Assembly: GCA_032768795.1 (NCBI GenBank)
Contig: CP136494.1
Coordinates: 186,001-250,000 of the forward strand
Direction: 5' to 3'
From: Tremella fuciformis
Lineage: Eukaryota; Basidiomycota; Tremellomycetes; Tremellales; Tremellaceae
DNA: 64,000 nucleotides
Shown here: one piece after another, positions 56,412 through 64,000 of the stretch
Numbering within the stretch: position 1 is the stretch's first letter
How the letters are laid out: the number at the start of each line of letters is the position of its first letter
Notes under the pieces: model-generated
Database searches by the model: none
The model's input: the letters and a program-made list of their open reading frames with translations, nothing else
Told to the model about the DNA's origin: nothing
Program-made: the position numbers and the translations under genes

Positions 56412-58270
56412 TGATTGCCGATGGCGAGGTCAACATTGCGAGCAATGACGAAATATTTGGCTGGATGCTGTCAGCAACTGCAGCATTGGACGACGACCCA
56501 AAGACGTATGAGCAGGCCATGGCGTCACCCCTCAAGAAACAGTGGGAAGAGGCGGTGAGCGCAGAGCTGCGCGTGGTTGAGAAAGCTGGGACATGGGAAG
56601 AAGCGGTGTTGCCTGAGGGCAGAAGGATAGTAGGGTGCAAATGGGTGTTCAAGACAAAGCGAGATCAGGACGGAGCAATCATCAAGCACAAGGCCCGGAT
56701 TGTTGCCAAAGGATACTCGCAGGTCCCCGGACAAGACTTCGAGGAGACCTACTCACCCGTGGCACGCCTCACATCACTTCGAATATTCTTCACCATTGTG
56801 GCGACAGATGGCCTAGCAACAGGTCAGGTCGATGTCATTTCAGCATTTCTCAACGGAGAACTCACAGTACCAATCTACATGGAGATACCCCTTGGCTATC
56901 AAGCGACCAACAGGAAGGCAAACTGCGTGAAGCTGCTCAAGGCCCTTTACGGATTGAAGCAAGCAGGTCGAACCTGGTGGGAGGCTTTGGATAAGCAACT
57001 GGCAAAGCTCGAGTTTGAGCGGTGTGCACAGGACTGGGGAGTGTACGTGAGAAAAGGAAGCAAGACGGCGTACCTGGTGGTGTACGTGGACGACATGCTG
57101 GTAGCAGCAAAGGACAAGGCGACGGTTGATGAGATCAAGAGGGAATTAGCAAGGCGGTGGGAGATGACGGATGCCGGGGAGGTGACATTCATGCTCGGAC
57201 TGAAGGTCAGCCGGGACACGGAGGAGCGCACCATCCACCTCAGTCAAACGGCTTACATCGACACCATCCTTGACCGATTCAATATGACGACCGCCAAGCC
57301 TGTCACTACCCCATGGGTAGCGGGTGTCCACCTCCAACCAGACGGAGAGCCGTGTCACGAGGGCGTGGCAAGATACCAGCAGCTAGTCGGGAGCTTGATG
57401 TGGGCAGCAATGGCAACGCGACCGGACATAACCTTCACGGTCAGCGCACTGGCAAGACATTGCTCAGCTCCGACACAAGAGCACTGGGAGATGGGGAAAA
57501 GGGCGTTGAAGTACTTGAAGGGTACACGCACCTTAGGATTGAAGCTTGGCGGCAAAAGGAGAACGCCCGTGCTGGAAGCATGGAGCGATGCCGACCACGC
57601 TGGGGACTTGTCCGACAGAAAGTCAACAAGTGGCTTTATTGTCAAGTTCCGAGGATCTACTGTCAGCTGGGCGACACAAAAGCAGAAGAGTCGAGCGTTA
57701 TCAACAGCCGAAGCCGAGTATTACGCCCTCACAGAGACCTGGAAGGACGTGGAATGGGTAAAGAAGGCGTTGATGGAGTACGGAGTGGAGAGCACGGAAA
57801 GGGTCATGATATGGTGCGACAACCAGTCGGCCATAGCCCTGGTAGAGAATCCGGCTCACCATCGTTCAACCAAGCACATCGACATATACTGGCATCAGAT
57901 CCGAGACGTCAAGAAGAGCGGCAGATATGATCTGGAATACGTCAGAACAGACGATCAACTGGCCGACATCTTCACAAAGGGTTTGGCGGGACCGGCGCAT
58001 CAGCGACACCGAGAGGGGCTGGGAGTAGTGGATGGCGGAGCAAGAAAGGACGACTCACGCATGAACCATACTCCGGAACAAGGCGGCAGAAAACATCGAG
58101 TCGAGAGATTCCCAGTTGCGTCAAGCGTGTACTTCTTCGCTAAGCGGGAATCTGTTGAAGACTCTGAAACCGCCGCGTTCGCCCCGGGTGCTGACCCGCA
58201 CACAACCAAGGTCCCAACCGATAGGATTCCGCCTCTGAAAGACCATTGCAGGCCGGCGGGTGAGGCCTAG
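56411..58270 (+). pseudogene. Copia D RT-RNase H frame
   Basis: Reading resumes at the ATG in APRVMIADGE: RT (GCKWVFKTKRDQDG, KARIVAKGYSQVPGQ, DVISAFLNGEL, VYVDDMLVAAKD, ATRPDITFTVSALARH) and RNase H (WSDADHAGDLSDRKSTSG, LSTAEAEYYAL, WCDNQSAIAL, LADIFTKGL), then a C-terminal tail of about 70 residues shared with C. All catalytic motifs are intact; only the 5-bp frameshift upstream separates it from integrase. Confidence 0.88.
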
Positions 58271-58431
58271 GACACTGCTCCTCACCCGGGGGAACCGGGA
58301 ATTCACTGGACTCACCCCGGGATCACTGGACGGTGAAGAGGTAAAAGAGAGAGCGGGCGGCGTGTTGACGCCGGCGGAGGCTCAGTCAGGGACTGGAGTT
58401 ATGAGGAGTTATGAGATGGGTGGCAAATGTG

Positions 58432-58940
58432 TGTCATGACTTGTGATAAGGAAAAGGAGAAAACATGACTCATGGGATGATGTGTTATTTGGAGAACGTT
58501 TATCAGTTGATTTGTCAGCCTCCACCTTGCTTAGTAAGCCTCCACCTCTGAGGCATTTTTCCTATTGGCTAGTTCAAAGAGCTTAGTCAGCCTCCACCTT
58601 TGAGGCATTTTTCCTATTGGCTAGCTTGTAGTTTCCCACGGTGGTCTAAGTGAGGCATTTATCTGATTGGTCAGTAAATCCCTCACGACCCCTCTTTAAT
58701 TAGTCCTACCTTTTAGATGTGAAGGGTATAAAAGGAGGCCTCATCTGGCCCTTCCCCCCTTCTTCTTCAGCAATGGATCTTGTGTTTTCTCTTCACACAA
58801 AGTCACTCAGTTGGTCTTAACCCAACACTTCAGTCACCTCAGTACCTAAGGCAGTCATCAAGCTCTACGAGCCAGAGACTAAACCCCTTCAGTACCCAAG
58901 GCAGACCTCTCGCTACCGCAGACTACCCGCAGGCGTGACA
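58432..58940 (+). repeat. 5' LTR of Ty3/gypsy copy 1 (509 bp)
   Basis: Begins TGTCATGAC, ends GCGTGACA. U3 holds two copies of a repeat with TGAGGCATTTTTCCTATTGG (about 58537-58572 and 58590-58624) and a third partial copy (58651-58674), each containing an inverted CCAAT box. TATAAAAG is at 58727-58734. AGCAATGGAT (58769-58778) is the probable mRNA 5' end. Inserted into element D. Confidence 0.9.
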
Positions 58941-58942
58941 GT

Positions 58943-58952
58943 ATCCATTGCT
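58943..58952 (+). other. Self-primer binding site of gypsy copy 1
   Basis: ATCCATTGCT, two bases after the LTR, is the exact complement of AGCAATGGAT at 58769-58778, about 42 bp past the TATA box. It does not begin with TGG, arguing against ordinary tRNA priming. Confidence 0.75.
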
Positions 58953-59361
58953 CAACCCCCTTAGTCCTTGCTCGTCCCTTGTCCTCTCGTCAACAACATT
59001 TTCGCATTTTTGCCACCCAAGGCTTTCCCGCGGTTACCCTCGACACCTCTGGCAAAAAGATTATTCTTGTCACCATTGTGACTTGAACCAAGGACCTCTC
59101 GTCATCATCAATCCTACTTTCAACAACACCTTCGATCACTTCGACATTATCATCACCCTTGTCGTCACCATCATTTGGGTGCTCATCACCATCAAAAACT
59201 CGATCCACCCTCGACTTTAGGAATCATTTCTACATAGTAGAAGAACATTGTCTAAGGCCCTCTTTCTACTTCCTTTCATCCCTATCATCACCACTCCCTT
59301 ACAATCCTCTCAGATACCCAAAAGCTCCTGCTGACACTCAGATTACTCCATCCCTGTCACC
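58953..59361 (+). other. Gypsy copy 1 leader
   Basis: About 400 bp of untranslated leader. A 90-codon open frame here has no ATG start and is not considered a gene, although it is conserved in copy 2. Confidence 0.6.
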
Positions 59362-60381
59362 ATGGAATCCGACAATGCCCAGCTCAATGCTGAGCAAGCG
59401 TTGCAAGCCCAGCACGACATGATCCTACAGCTGCAGGCTCAGATCAACGCCCTTCAAGTCACCAACAACACCAGGCCTGAGCATGCTAAGGAGCCAAAGA
59501 TCTCTCATCCACCGCCTTTTAATGGCCGTAAGGATCAGACTTTGGAGTTCCTGGCCAAGTGCAACATGGTCTTTGCTGTTCAACCTCGTACCTACGCCAC
59601 AGACGTCACTCGTATTGCCTTTGCAACCAACCTCCTGAAGGAAGAAGCCTACCGATGGGTCTTACCTTACCTTGGCATGGATGCAGAGGATCAGCCCTCT
59701 TGGCTCCATGACTGGGAGGACTTCCAAATCGAATTTAAGAAGTACTTTGGCGACGCCAACTTGGCTGAGACATCTCGTTTCAAGCTACGCAACCTCCGAC
59801 AGACAGGCTCAGCCAGTCTCTACGCCACAGAATTCCAGCGCCACGCAGCCTATGTGCACTGGAACAATGAGACAAAGAAGCAGAACTTCTTTGATGGCCT
59901 CAAGGACGACGTCAAGGATCGACTCCTTGCTCCTAGCAAATTTAAGGACTACGAGGCTTTGGTCACCGCTGCCATTGAGTATGACGACCTTCTTTATCAA
60001 AGGCGACGCACAAACAACAACCCTCGACCTCAAATCAACACTCAGCGCCCTATCAACAACATCAACTACCTACGCTCTGGCGCTGCTTCTACAAAGGCCA
60101 ACACCTTTGTCCCACGTACAACGACTACGACATTCTCTCCGACCCCCATGGAAATTGATGCTGCTCAGACACGCCAGGCCTATGGACCAATCTCTCAGGC
60201 TGAGCGTGAGCGACGCATGAAGGAGAACCTCTGCAACTATTGTGGCAAGCCTGGTCACAAGGCCTTTGAGTGCCGTGCTGCTCAGCGACGCCGTGAGCAG
60301 AGGGCTCAAATCAATGCTGCCACCAAGGTCACCACTATTACCTCCGACAACAAGGCAAAAAACACGCAGCCCCAGGCCTAA
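59362..60381 (+). CDS. Ty3/gypsy gag, copy 1
   Basis: 339 residues. N-terminal coiled coil (NAEQALQAQHDMILQLQAQI), then the retrotransposon gag core (PPPFNGRKDQTLEFLAKCNM, WLHDWEDFQIEFKKYFGD) and the C-terminal knuckle CNYCGKPGHKAFEC. The stop at 60379-60381 lies inside the loop of the frameshift stem. Nearly identical to the gag of copy 2. Confidence 0.95.
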   Translation: MESDNAQLNAEQALQAQHDMILQLQAQINALQVTNNTRPEHAKEPKISHPPPFNGRKDQTLEFLAKCNMVFAVQPRTYATDVTRIAFATNLLKEEAYRWVLPYLGMDAEDQPSWLHDWEDFQIEFKKYFGDANLAETSRFKLRNLRQTGSASLYATEFQRHAAYVHWNNETKKQNFFDGLKDDVKDRLLAPSKFKDYEALVTAAIEYDDLLYQRRRTNNNPRPQINTQRPINNINYLRSGAASTKANTFVPRTTTTTFSPTPMEIDAAQTRQAYGPISQAERERRMKENLCNYCGKPGHKAFECRAAQRRREQRAQINAATKVTTITSDNKAKNTQPQA

Positions 60382-60403
60382 GCGTGCCCCCACCTCTGGG
60401 GCT
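60357..60403 (+). promoter_or_regulatory. -1 ribosomal frameshift signal, gag-pol copy 1
   Basis: Slippery heptamer A AAA AAC (60357-60363) in the gag frame, a 4-nt spacer, then an 8-bp stem AGCCCCAG (60368-60375) / CTGGGGCT (60396-60403) with the gag stop in its loop. Slipping back one base gives an open frame straight into the protease. Identical in copy 2. Confidence 0.85.
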
Positions 60404-61259
60404 CTCAAAGGGGCACAAAACGGTACATCACACACACCATTGGATAACGGCAACATCGCTTCAGTCAACAATACTTCCCGCTTCACCCAAGGATCACCTA
60501 TGCCTTCCCATCACGCTCAAGTATGGGAACACCAACTACGACACACTTGCTATGATTGATTCTGGTGCAACAGCCAGCTTCATCAACGCAAACTTCCTCG
60601 ACACTACGGACATACCAAGGATACTCAAGGATGAGCCTTTAGAGGTCTCAGTCATTGATGGACGACCAATTTCTTCTGGCGCCATCACACACCACACCAA
60701 ACCCATCACCTTGTGCCTTCCAGGTCATGAAGAGACGCTCTCTCTTGACATCACATCACTCGGCACATACCCCATCATCCTTGGCCTACCATGGCTCTCT
60801 CGGCACAACCCAAGCATTGATTGGTCTCAACAGACTATCAAGTTCTCCTCCGCTCACTGCCTGGCGCAGTGTGACTGGCCTGATCAGCCTTTGGAAGGAG
60901 ATTCTGCTCCTCAGTCACCAAGGAACCCTCGAAACTCAAGGAACTCAAGGACCCCAAGGACCCCAAGGAAACCGAGCTCAGGTAACCTGCCCAGCGCCAA
61001 AGCTGCAGGTATGCCATCACCCAAGGACACAAACAACAACACCCACGGAACAACAACCTCGACCCCAAGGATATCACTCATCAGTGCCTCTGCCTTCCGG
61101 ACAGCTATGAAAACGGCAGAAATCTACGGCATTACCACTACGGCTCAAGTCTCAGGTCTCATCGACCCTCAACCTGCTCAGGAAGACGATGACGACACTA
61201 TGGAACCCGACCTTCAGCAACTCAAGGAAATCATCCCCGCAGACTACCCGCAGGCGTGA
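60363..61259 (+). pseudogene. Ty3/gypsy protease region, copy 1 (pol truncated)
   Basis: The -1 frame after the slippery site reads through a short linker to the protease (YDTLAMIDSGATASFINANF, TYPIILGLPWLSRHNPSIDW) and a Pro/Asn/Ser-rich region with NSRNSRTPRTPRK repeats. After KEIIPAD it runs into LTR-end sequence (YPQA) and stops at 61257-61259. RT, RNase H and integrase are missing, so this copy cannot move by itself but could make Gag and protease. Confidence 0.9.
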
Positions 61260-61264
61260 CAGTA

Positions 61265-61531
61265 GTAAATCCCTCACGACACCTCTTTAATTAGTCCTAC
61301 CTTTTAGATGTGAAGGGTATAAAAGGAGGCCTCATCTGGCCCTTCCCCCCTTCTTCTTCAGCAATGGATCTTGTGTCTTCTCTTCACACAAAGTCACTCA
61401 GTTGGTCTTAACCCAACACTTCAGTCACCTCAGTACCTAAGGCAGTCATCAAGCTCTACGAGCCAGAGACTAAACCCCTTCAGTACCCAAGGCAGACCTC
61501 TCGCTACCGCAGACTACCCGCAGGCGTGACA
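61265..61531 (+). repeat. Partial LTR of gypsy copy 2 (267 bp)
   Basis: Matches 58674-58940 of the first LTR base for base except a few changes. It lacks the first 242 bp, including the U3 repeats, but keeps TATAAAAG (at about 61318) and AGCAATGGAT (61360-61369). Confidence 0.9.
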
Positions 61532-61533
61532 GT

Positions 61534-61543
61534 ATCCATTGCT
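61534..61543 (+). other. Self-primer binding site of gypsy copy 2
   Basis: ATCCATTGCT, complementary to 61360-61369, same arrangement as in copy 1. Confidence 0.75.
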
Positions 61544-61952
61544 CAACCCCCTTAGTCCTTGCTTGTCCCTCGTCCTCTCGTCAACAACATTTTTGCATTT
61601 TTGCCACCCAAGGCTTTCCCGCGGTTACCCTCGACACCTCTGGCAAAAAGATTATTCTTGTCACCATTGTGACTTGAACCAAGGACCTCTCGTCATCATC
61701 AATCCTACTTTCAACAGCACCTTCGATCACTTCGACACTATCATCACCCTTGTCGTCACCATCATTTGGGTGCTCATCACCATCAAAAACTCGATCCACC
61801 CTCGACTTTAGGAGTCATTTCTACATAGTAGAAGAACTTCATCTAAGGCCCTCTTTCTACTTCCTTTCATCCCTATCATCACCACTCCCTTACAATCCTC
61901 TCAGATACCCAAAAGCTCCTGCTGACACTCAGATTACTCCATCCCTGTCACC

Positions 61953-62972
61953 ATGGAATCCGACAACGCCCAGCTCAATGCTGAGCAAGCGTTGCAAGCC
62001 CAGCACGACATGATCCTACAGCTGCAGGCTCAGATCAACGCCCTTCAAGTCACCAACAACACGAGACCTGAGCATGCTAAGGAGCCAAAGATCTCTCATC
62101 CACCGCCTTTTAATGGCCGTAAGGATCAGACTTTGGAGTTCCTAGCCAAGTGCAACATGGTCTTTGCTGTTCAACCTCGTACCTATGCCACCGACGTCAC
62201 TCGTATCGCCTTTGCGACCAACCTCCTGAAGGAAGAAGCATACCGATGGGTCTTACCTTACCTTGGCATGGATGCAGAGGATCAGCCCTCTTGGCTCCAT
62301 GACTGGGAGGACTTCCAAATCGAATTTAAGAAGTACTTTGGCGATGCCAACTTGGCTGAGACATCTCGTTTCAAGCTACGCAACCTCAGACAGACAGGAT
62401 CAGCCAGTCTCTACGCCACAGAATTCCAGCGCCACGCAGCATATGTGCACTGGAACAATGAGACAAAGAAGCAGAACTTCTTTGATGGCCTCAAGGACGA
62501 TGTCAAGGATCGACTCCTTGCCCCTGGCAAATTCAAGGACTATGAGGCTTTGGTCACCGCTGCCATTGAGTATGACGACCTTCTCTATCAAAGGCGACGC
62601 ACAAACAACAACCCTCGACCTCAAATCAACACTCAGCGCCCTATCAACAACATCAACTACACTCGCTCTGGCGCTACAACTACAAAGGCCAACACCTTTG
62701 TCCCGCGTACAACAACCACGACATTCTCTCCTATTCCCATGGAGATTGATGCTGCTCAGACACGCCAGGCCTATGGACCAATCTCTCAGGCTGAGCGTGA
62801 GCGACGCATGAAGGAGAACCTCTGCAACTATTGCGGCAAGCCTGGTCACAAGGCCTTTGAGTGCCGTGCTGCTCAGCGACGCCGTGAGCAGAGAGCTCAA
62901 ATCAATGCTGCTACCAAGGTCACCACTGTTACCTCCGACAACAAGGCAAAAAACACGCAGCCCCAGGCCTAA
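61953..62972 (+). CDS. Ty3/gypsy gag, copy 2
   Basis: 339 residues, same domains as copy 1 gag with only a handful of replacements (for example NINYTRSGATTTK for NINYLRSGAASTK). Knuckle CNYCGKPGHKAFEC intact; the stop lies in the frameshift loop. Confidence 0.95.
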   Translation: MESDNAQLNAEQALQAQHDMILQLQAQINALQVTNNTRPEHAKEPKISHPPPFNGRKDQTLEFLAKCNMVFAVQPRTYATDVTRIAFATNLLKEEAYRWVLPYLGMDAEDQPSWLHDWEDFQIEFKKYFGDANLAETSRFKLRNLRQTGSASLYATEFQRHAAYVHWNNETKKQNFFDGLKDDVKDRLLAPGKFKDYEALVTAAIEYDDLLYQRRRTNNNPRPQINTQRPINNINYTRSGATTTKANTFVPRTTTTTFSPIPMEIDAAQTRQAYGPISQAERERRMKENLCNYCGKPGHKAFECRAAQRRREQRAQINAATKVTTVTSDNKAKNTQPQA

Positions 62973-62994
62973 GCGTGCCCCCACCTCTGGGGCT
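62948..62994 (+). promoter_or_regulatory. -1 ribosomal frameshift signal, gag-pol copy 2
   Basis: A AAA AAC at 62948-62954, stem arms 62959-62966 and 62987-62994, same geometry and sequence as copy 1. Confidence 0.85.
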
Positions 62995-64000
62995 CTCAAA
63001 AGGGCACAAAACGGTACATCACACACGACATTGGATCACGGCAACATCGCTACAGTCAACAATACTTCCCGCTTCACCCAAGGATCACCTCTGTCTTCCC
63101 ATCACGCTCAAGTATGGGAAAATCAACTACGACACACTTGCTATGATTGATTCTGGTGCAACAGCCAGCTTCATCAACGCAAACTTCCTCGACACTACGG
63201 ACATACCAAGGATACTCAAGGATGAGCCTTTAGAGGTCTCAGTCATTGATGGACGACCAATTTCTTCTGGCGCCATCACACACCACACCGAACCCATCAC
63301 CTTGTGCCTTCCAGGTCATGAAGAGACGCTCTCTCTTGACATCACATCACTTGGCACATACCCCATCATCCTCGGCCTACCATGGCTCTCTCAGCACAAC
63401 CCAAGCATTGATTGGTCCCGTCAGACCATCAAGTTCTCCTCTTTGCCCTGCCTGGAGCAGTGCAGCAGGTCAGACAAACCTGTAGAGGCAGATTCTGCTC
63501 CTCCGTCATCAAGGAACCCTCGAAACTCAAGGAACTCAAGGACCCCAAGGAAAACGAGCTCAGGTAACCTGCCCAGCACCAATGCTGCAGGTACGCCATC
63601 ACCCAAGGACACAAACAACAACACCCACGGAACAACAACCTCGACCCCAAGGATATCACTCATCAGTGCCTCTGCCTTCCGGACAGCTATGAAAACGGCA
63701 GAAATCTACGGCATCACCACTACAGCTCAAGTCTCAGGTCTCATCGACCCTCAACCTGCTCAGGAAGACGATGACGACTCTATGGAACCCGACCTTCAGC
63801 AACTCAAGGAAATCATCCCCGCAGACTTCCATGACCATTTGGAAGTATTCAGAAAGTCCAACTCCGATAAGCTCCCAGAGCACAGTGCCTATGATCATGC
63901 CATAACACTTGAAGGCAATGCGCAGCCCAAGTTTGGCCCGATCTACAGCCTCTCTGAAGTAGAACTCAAGGCTCTGGACAAGTACCTCAAGGAAAACCTC
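62954..64000 (+). CDS. Ty3/gypsy pol, copy 2 (runs off the window)
   Basis: The -1 frame is open to the window end: protease (MIDSGATASFINANF), the Pro/Ser/Asn-rich spacer, then the RT entry region (FHDHLEVFRKSNSDKLPEH, PKFGPIYSLSEVELKALDKY) typical of Ty3/gypsy elements of the Tf1/chromovirus side. RT catalytic motifs, RNase H and integrase would follow beyond 64000. Confidence 0.9.

Larger units (their letters stand above)
53577..58431 (+). mobile_element. Ty1/copia element D (5' LTR to just before the 3' LTR)
   Basis: Same family as element C. The 120-bp 5' LTR (53577-53696) is followed by gag-protease-integrase and RT-RNase H. The 3' end is missing: collinearity with C stops at GGCAAATGTG (58431), where the gypsy LTR begins, so D's polypurine tract and 3' LTR should lie beyond the gypsy array, outside the window. 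A 5-bp frameshift splits the polyprotein. It inserted next to ATACGAGTAACA. Confidence 0.9.

Noticed and set aside
58948..59220. 90-codon frame in the gypsy leader, conserved in copy 2 (61539-61811)
   Set aside because: No ATG; conservation follows from the two copies being recent duplicates, and it lies in the untranslated leader.

Overview
This window looks like nuclear DNA of a fungus, most likely a basidiomycete. Host genes are split by many short introns (about 35-75 nt, GT-AG, often with a CTGAC/CTGAT branch site just before the acceptor). Proteins include JmjC-like and protein-kinase-like families. Most of the sequence is transposons of fungal types: three or four Ty1/copia families, a Ty3/gypsy family, a Helitron and a Crypton-type tyrosine-recombinase element. 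No bacterial operons, rRNA or convincing tRNA genes were seen. The species cannot be fixed from sequence alone.

Layout. 1-1.7 kb: decayed 3' end of a copia element, its RNase H region split by a 721-bp solo LTR, ending in a 191-bp LTR. 1.7-3.5 kb: gene-poor DNA with LTR debris. 3.5-9.8 kb: a minus-strand host gene (here called X) split by an intact copia element A (4648-9692, 5-bp target duplication GGTTG). 10.0-21.0 kb: copia element C on the minus strand (TSD CTCGT), broken by the intact copia element B (13364-18408, sister of A), a 762-bp solo LTR and a 140-bp insert. C sits in what was the promoter between gene X and plus-strand gene Y (21.0-22.5 kb). 22.8-27.0 kb: a minus-strand hypothetical gene divergent from a JmjC-like gene. 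27.0-29.8 kb: a rearranged, truncated copia element. 29.8-32 kb: unresolved multi-exon coding sequence. 32.4-35.3 kb: kinase-like gene. 35.6-36.4 kb: four-exon cysteine-motif protein. 36.6-39.3 kb: Crypton-type element. 40.4-43.1 kb: orphan 872-residue protein. 43.3-49.7 kb: Helitron with a Rep/helicase gene and a small antisense gene. 49.7-53.5 kb: unresolved host sequence. 53.6-58.4 kb: copia element D (same family as C), cut before its 3' LTR by a Ty3/gypsy array (58.4-64 kb) of two head-to-tail copies, the second running off the window.

How the parts work. The elements carry complete machinery that can be read directly: gag/protease/integrase/reverse transcriptase/RNase H in A and B; HUH nuclease plus Pif1-type helicase in the Helitron; tyrosine recombinase plus GCR1_C-like DNA-binding domain in the Crypton. 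The gypsy element shows a -1 frameshift site with a stem, and a primer-binding site complementary to its own predicted mRNA 5' end, as in the Tf1/sushi self-priming group. Gene X regains an open frame across the junction when element A and one copy of its target duplication are removed on paper, so A is a clear recent gene-breaking insertion. I found no defence-type or other wholly new system. The strongest candidates for new biology are the Crypton with its repeated palindromic site and motif bias, the Helitron's antisense gene, the copia A/B family with CG...CG LTR ends, and the linked JmjC / kinase-like / E-x-K host gene families.
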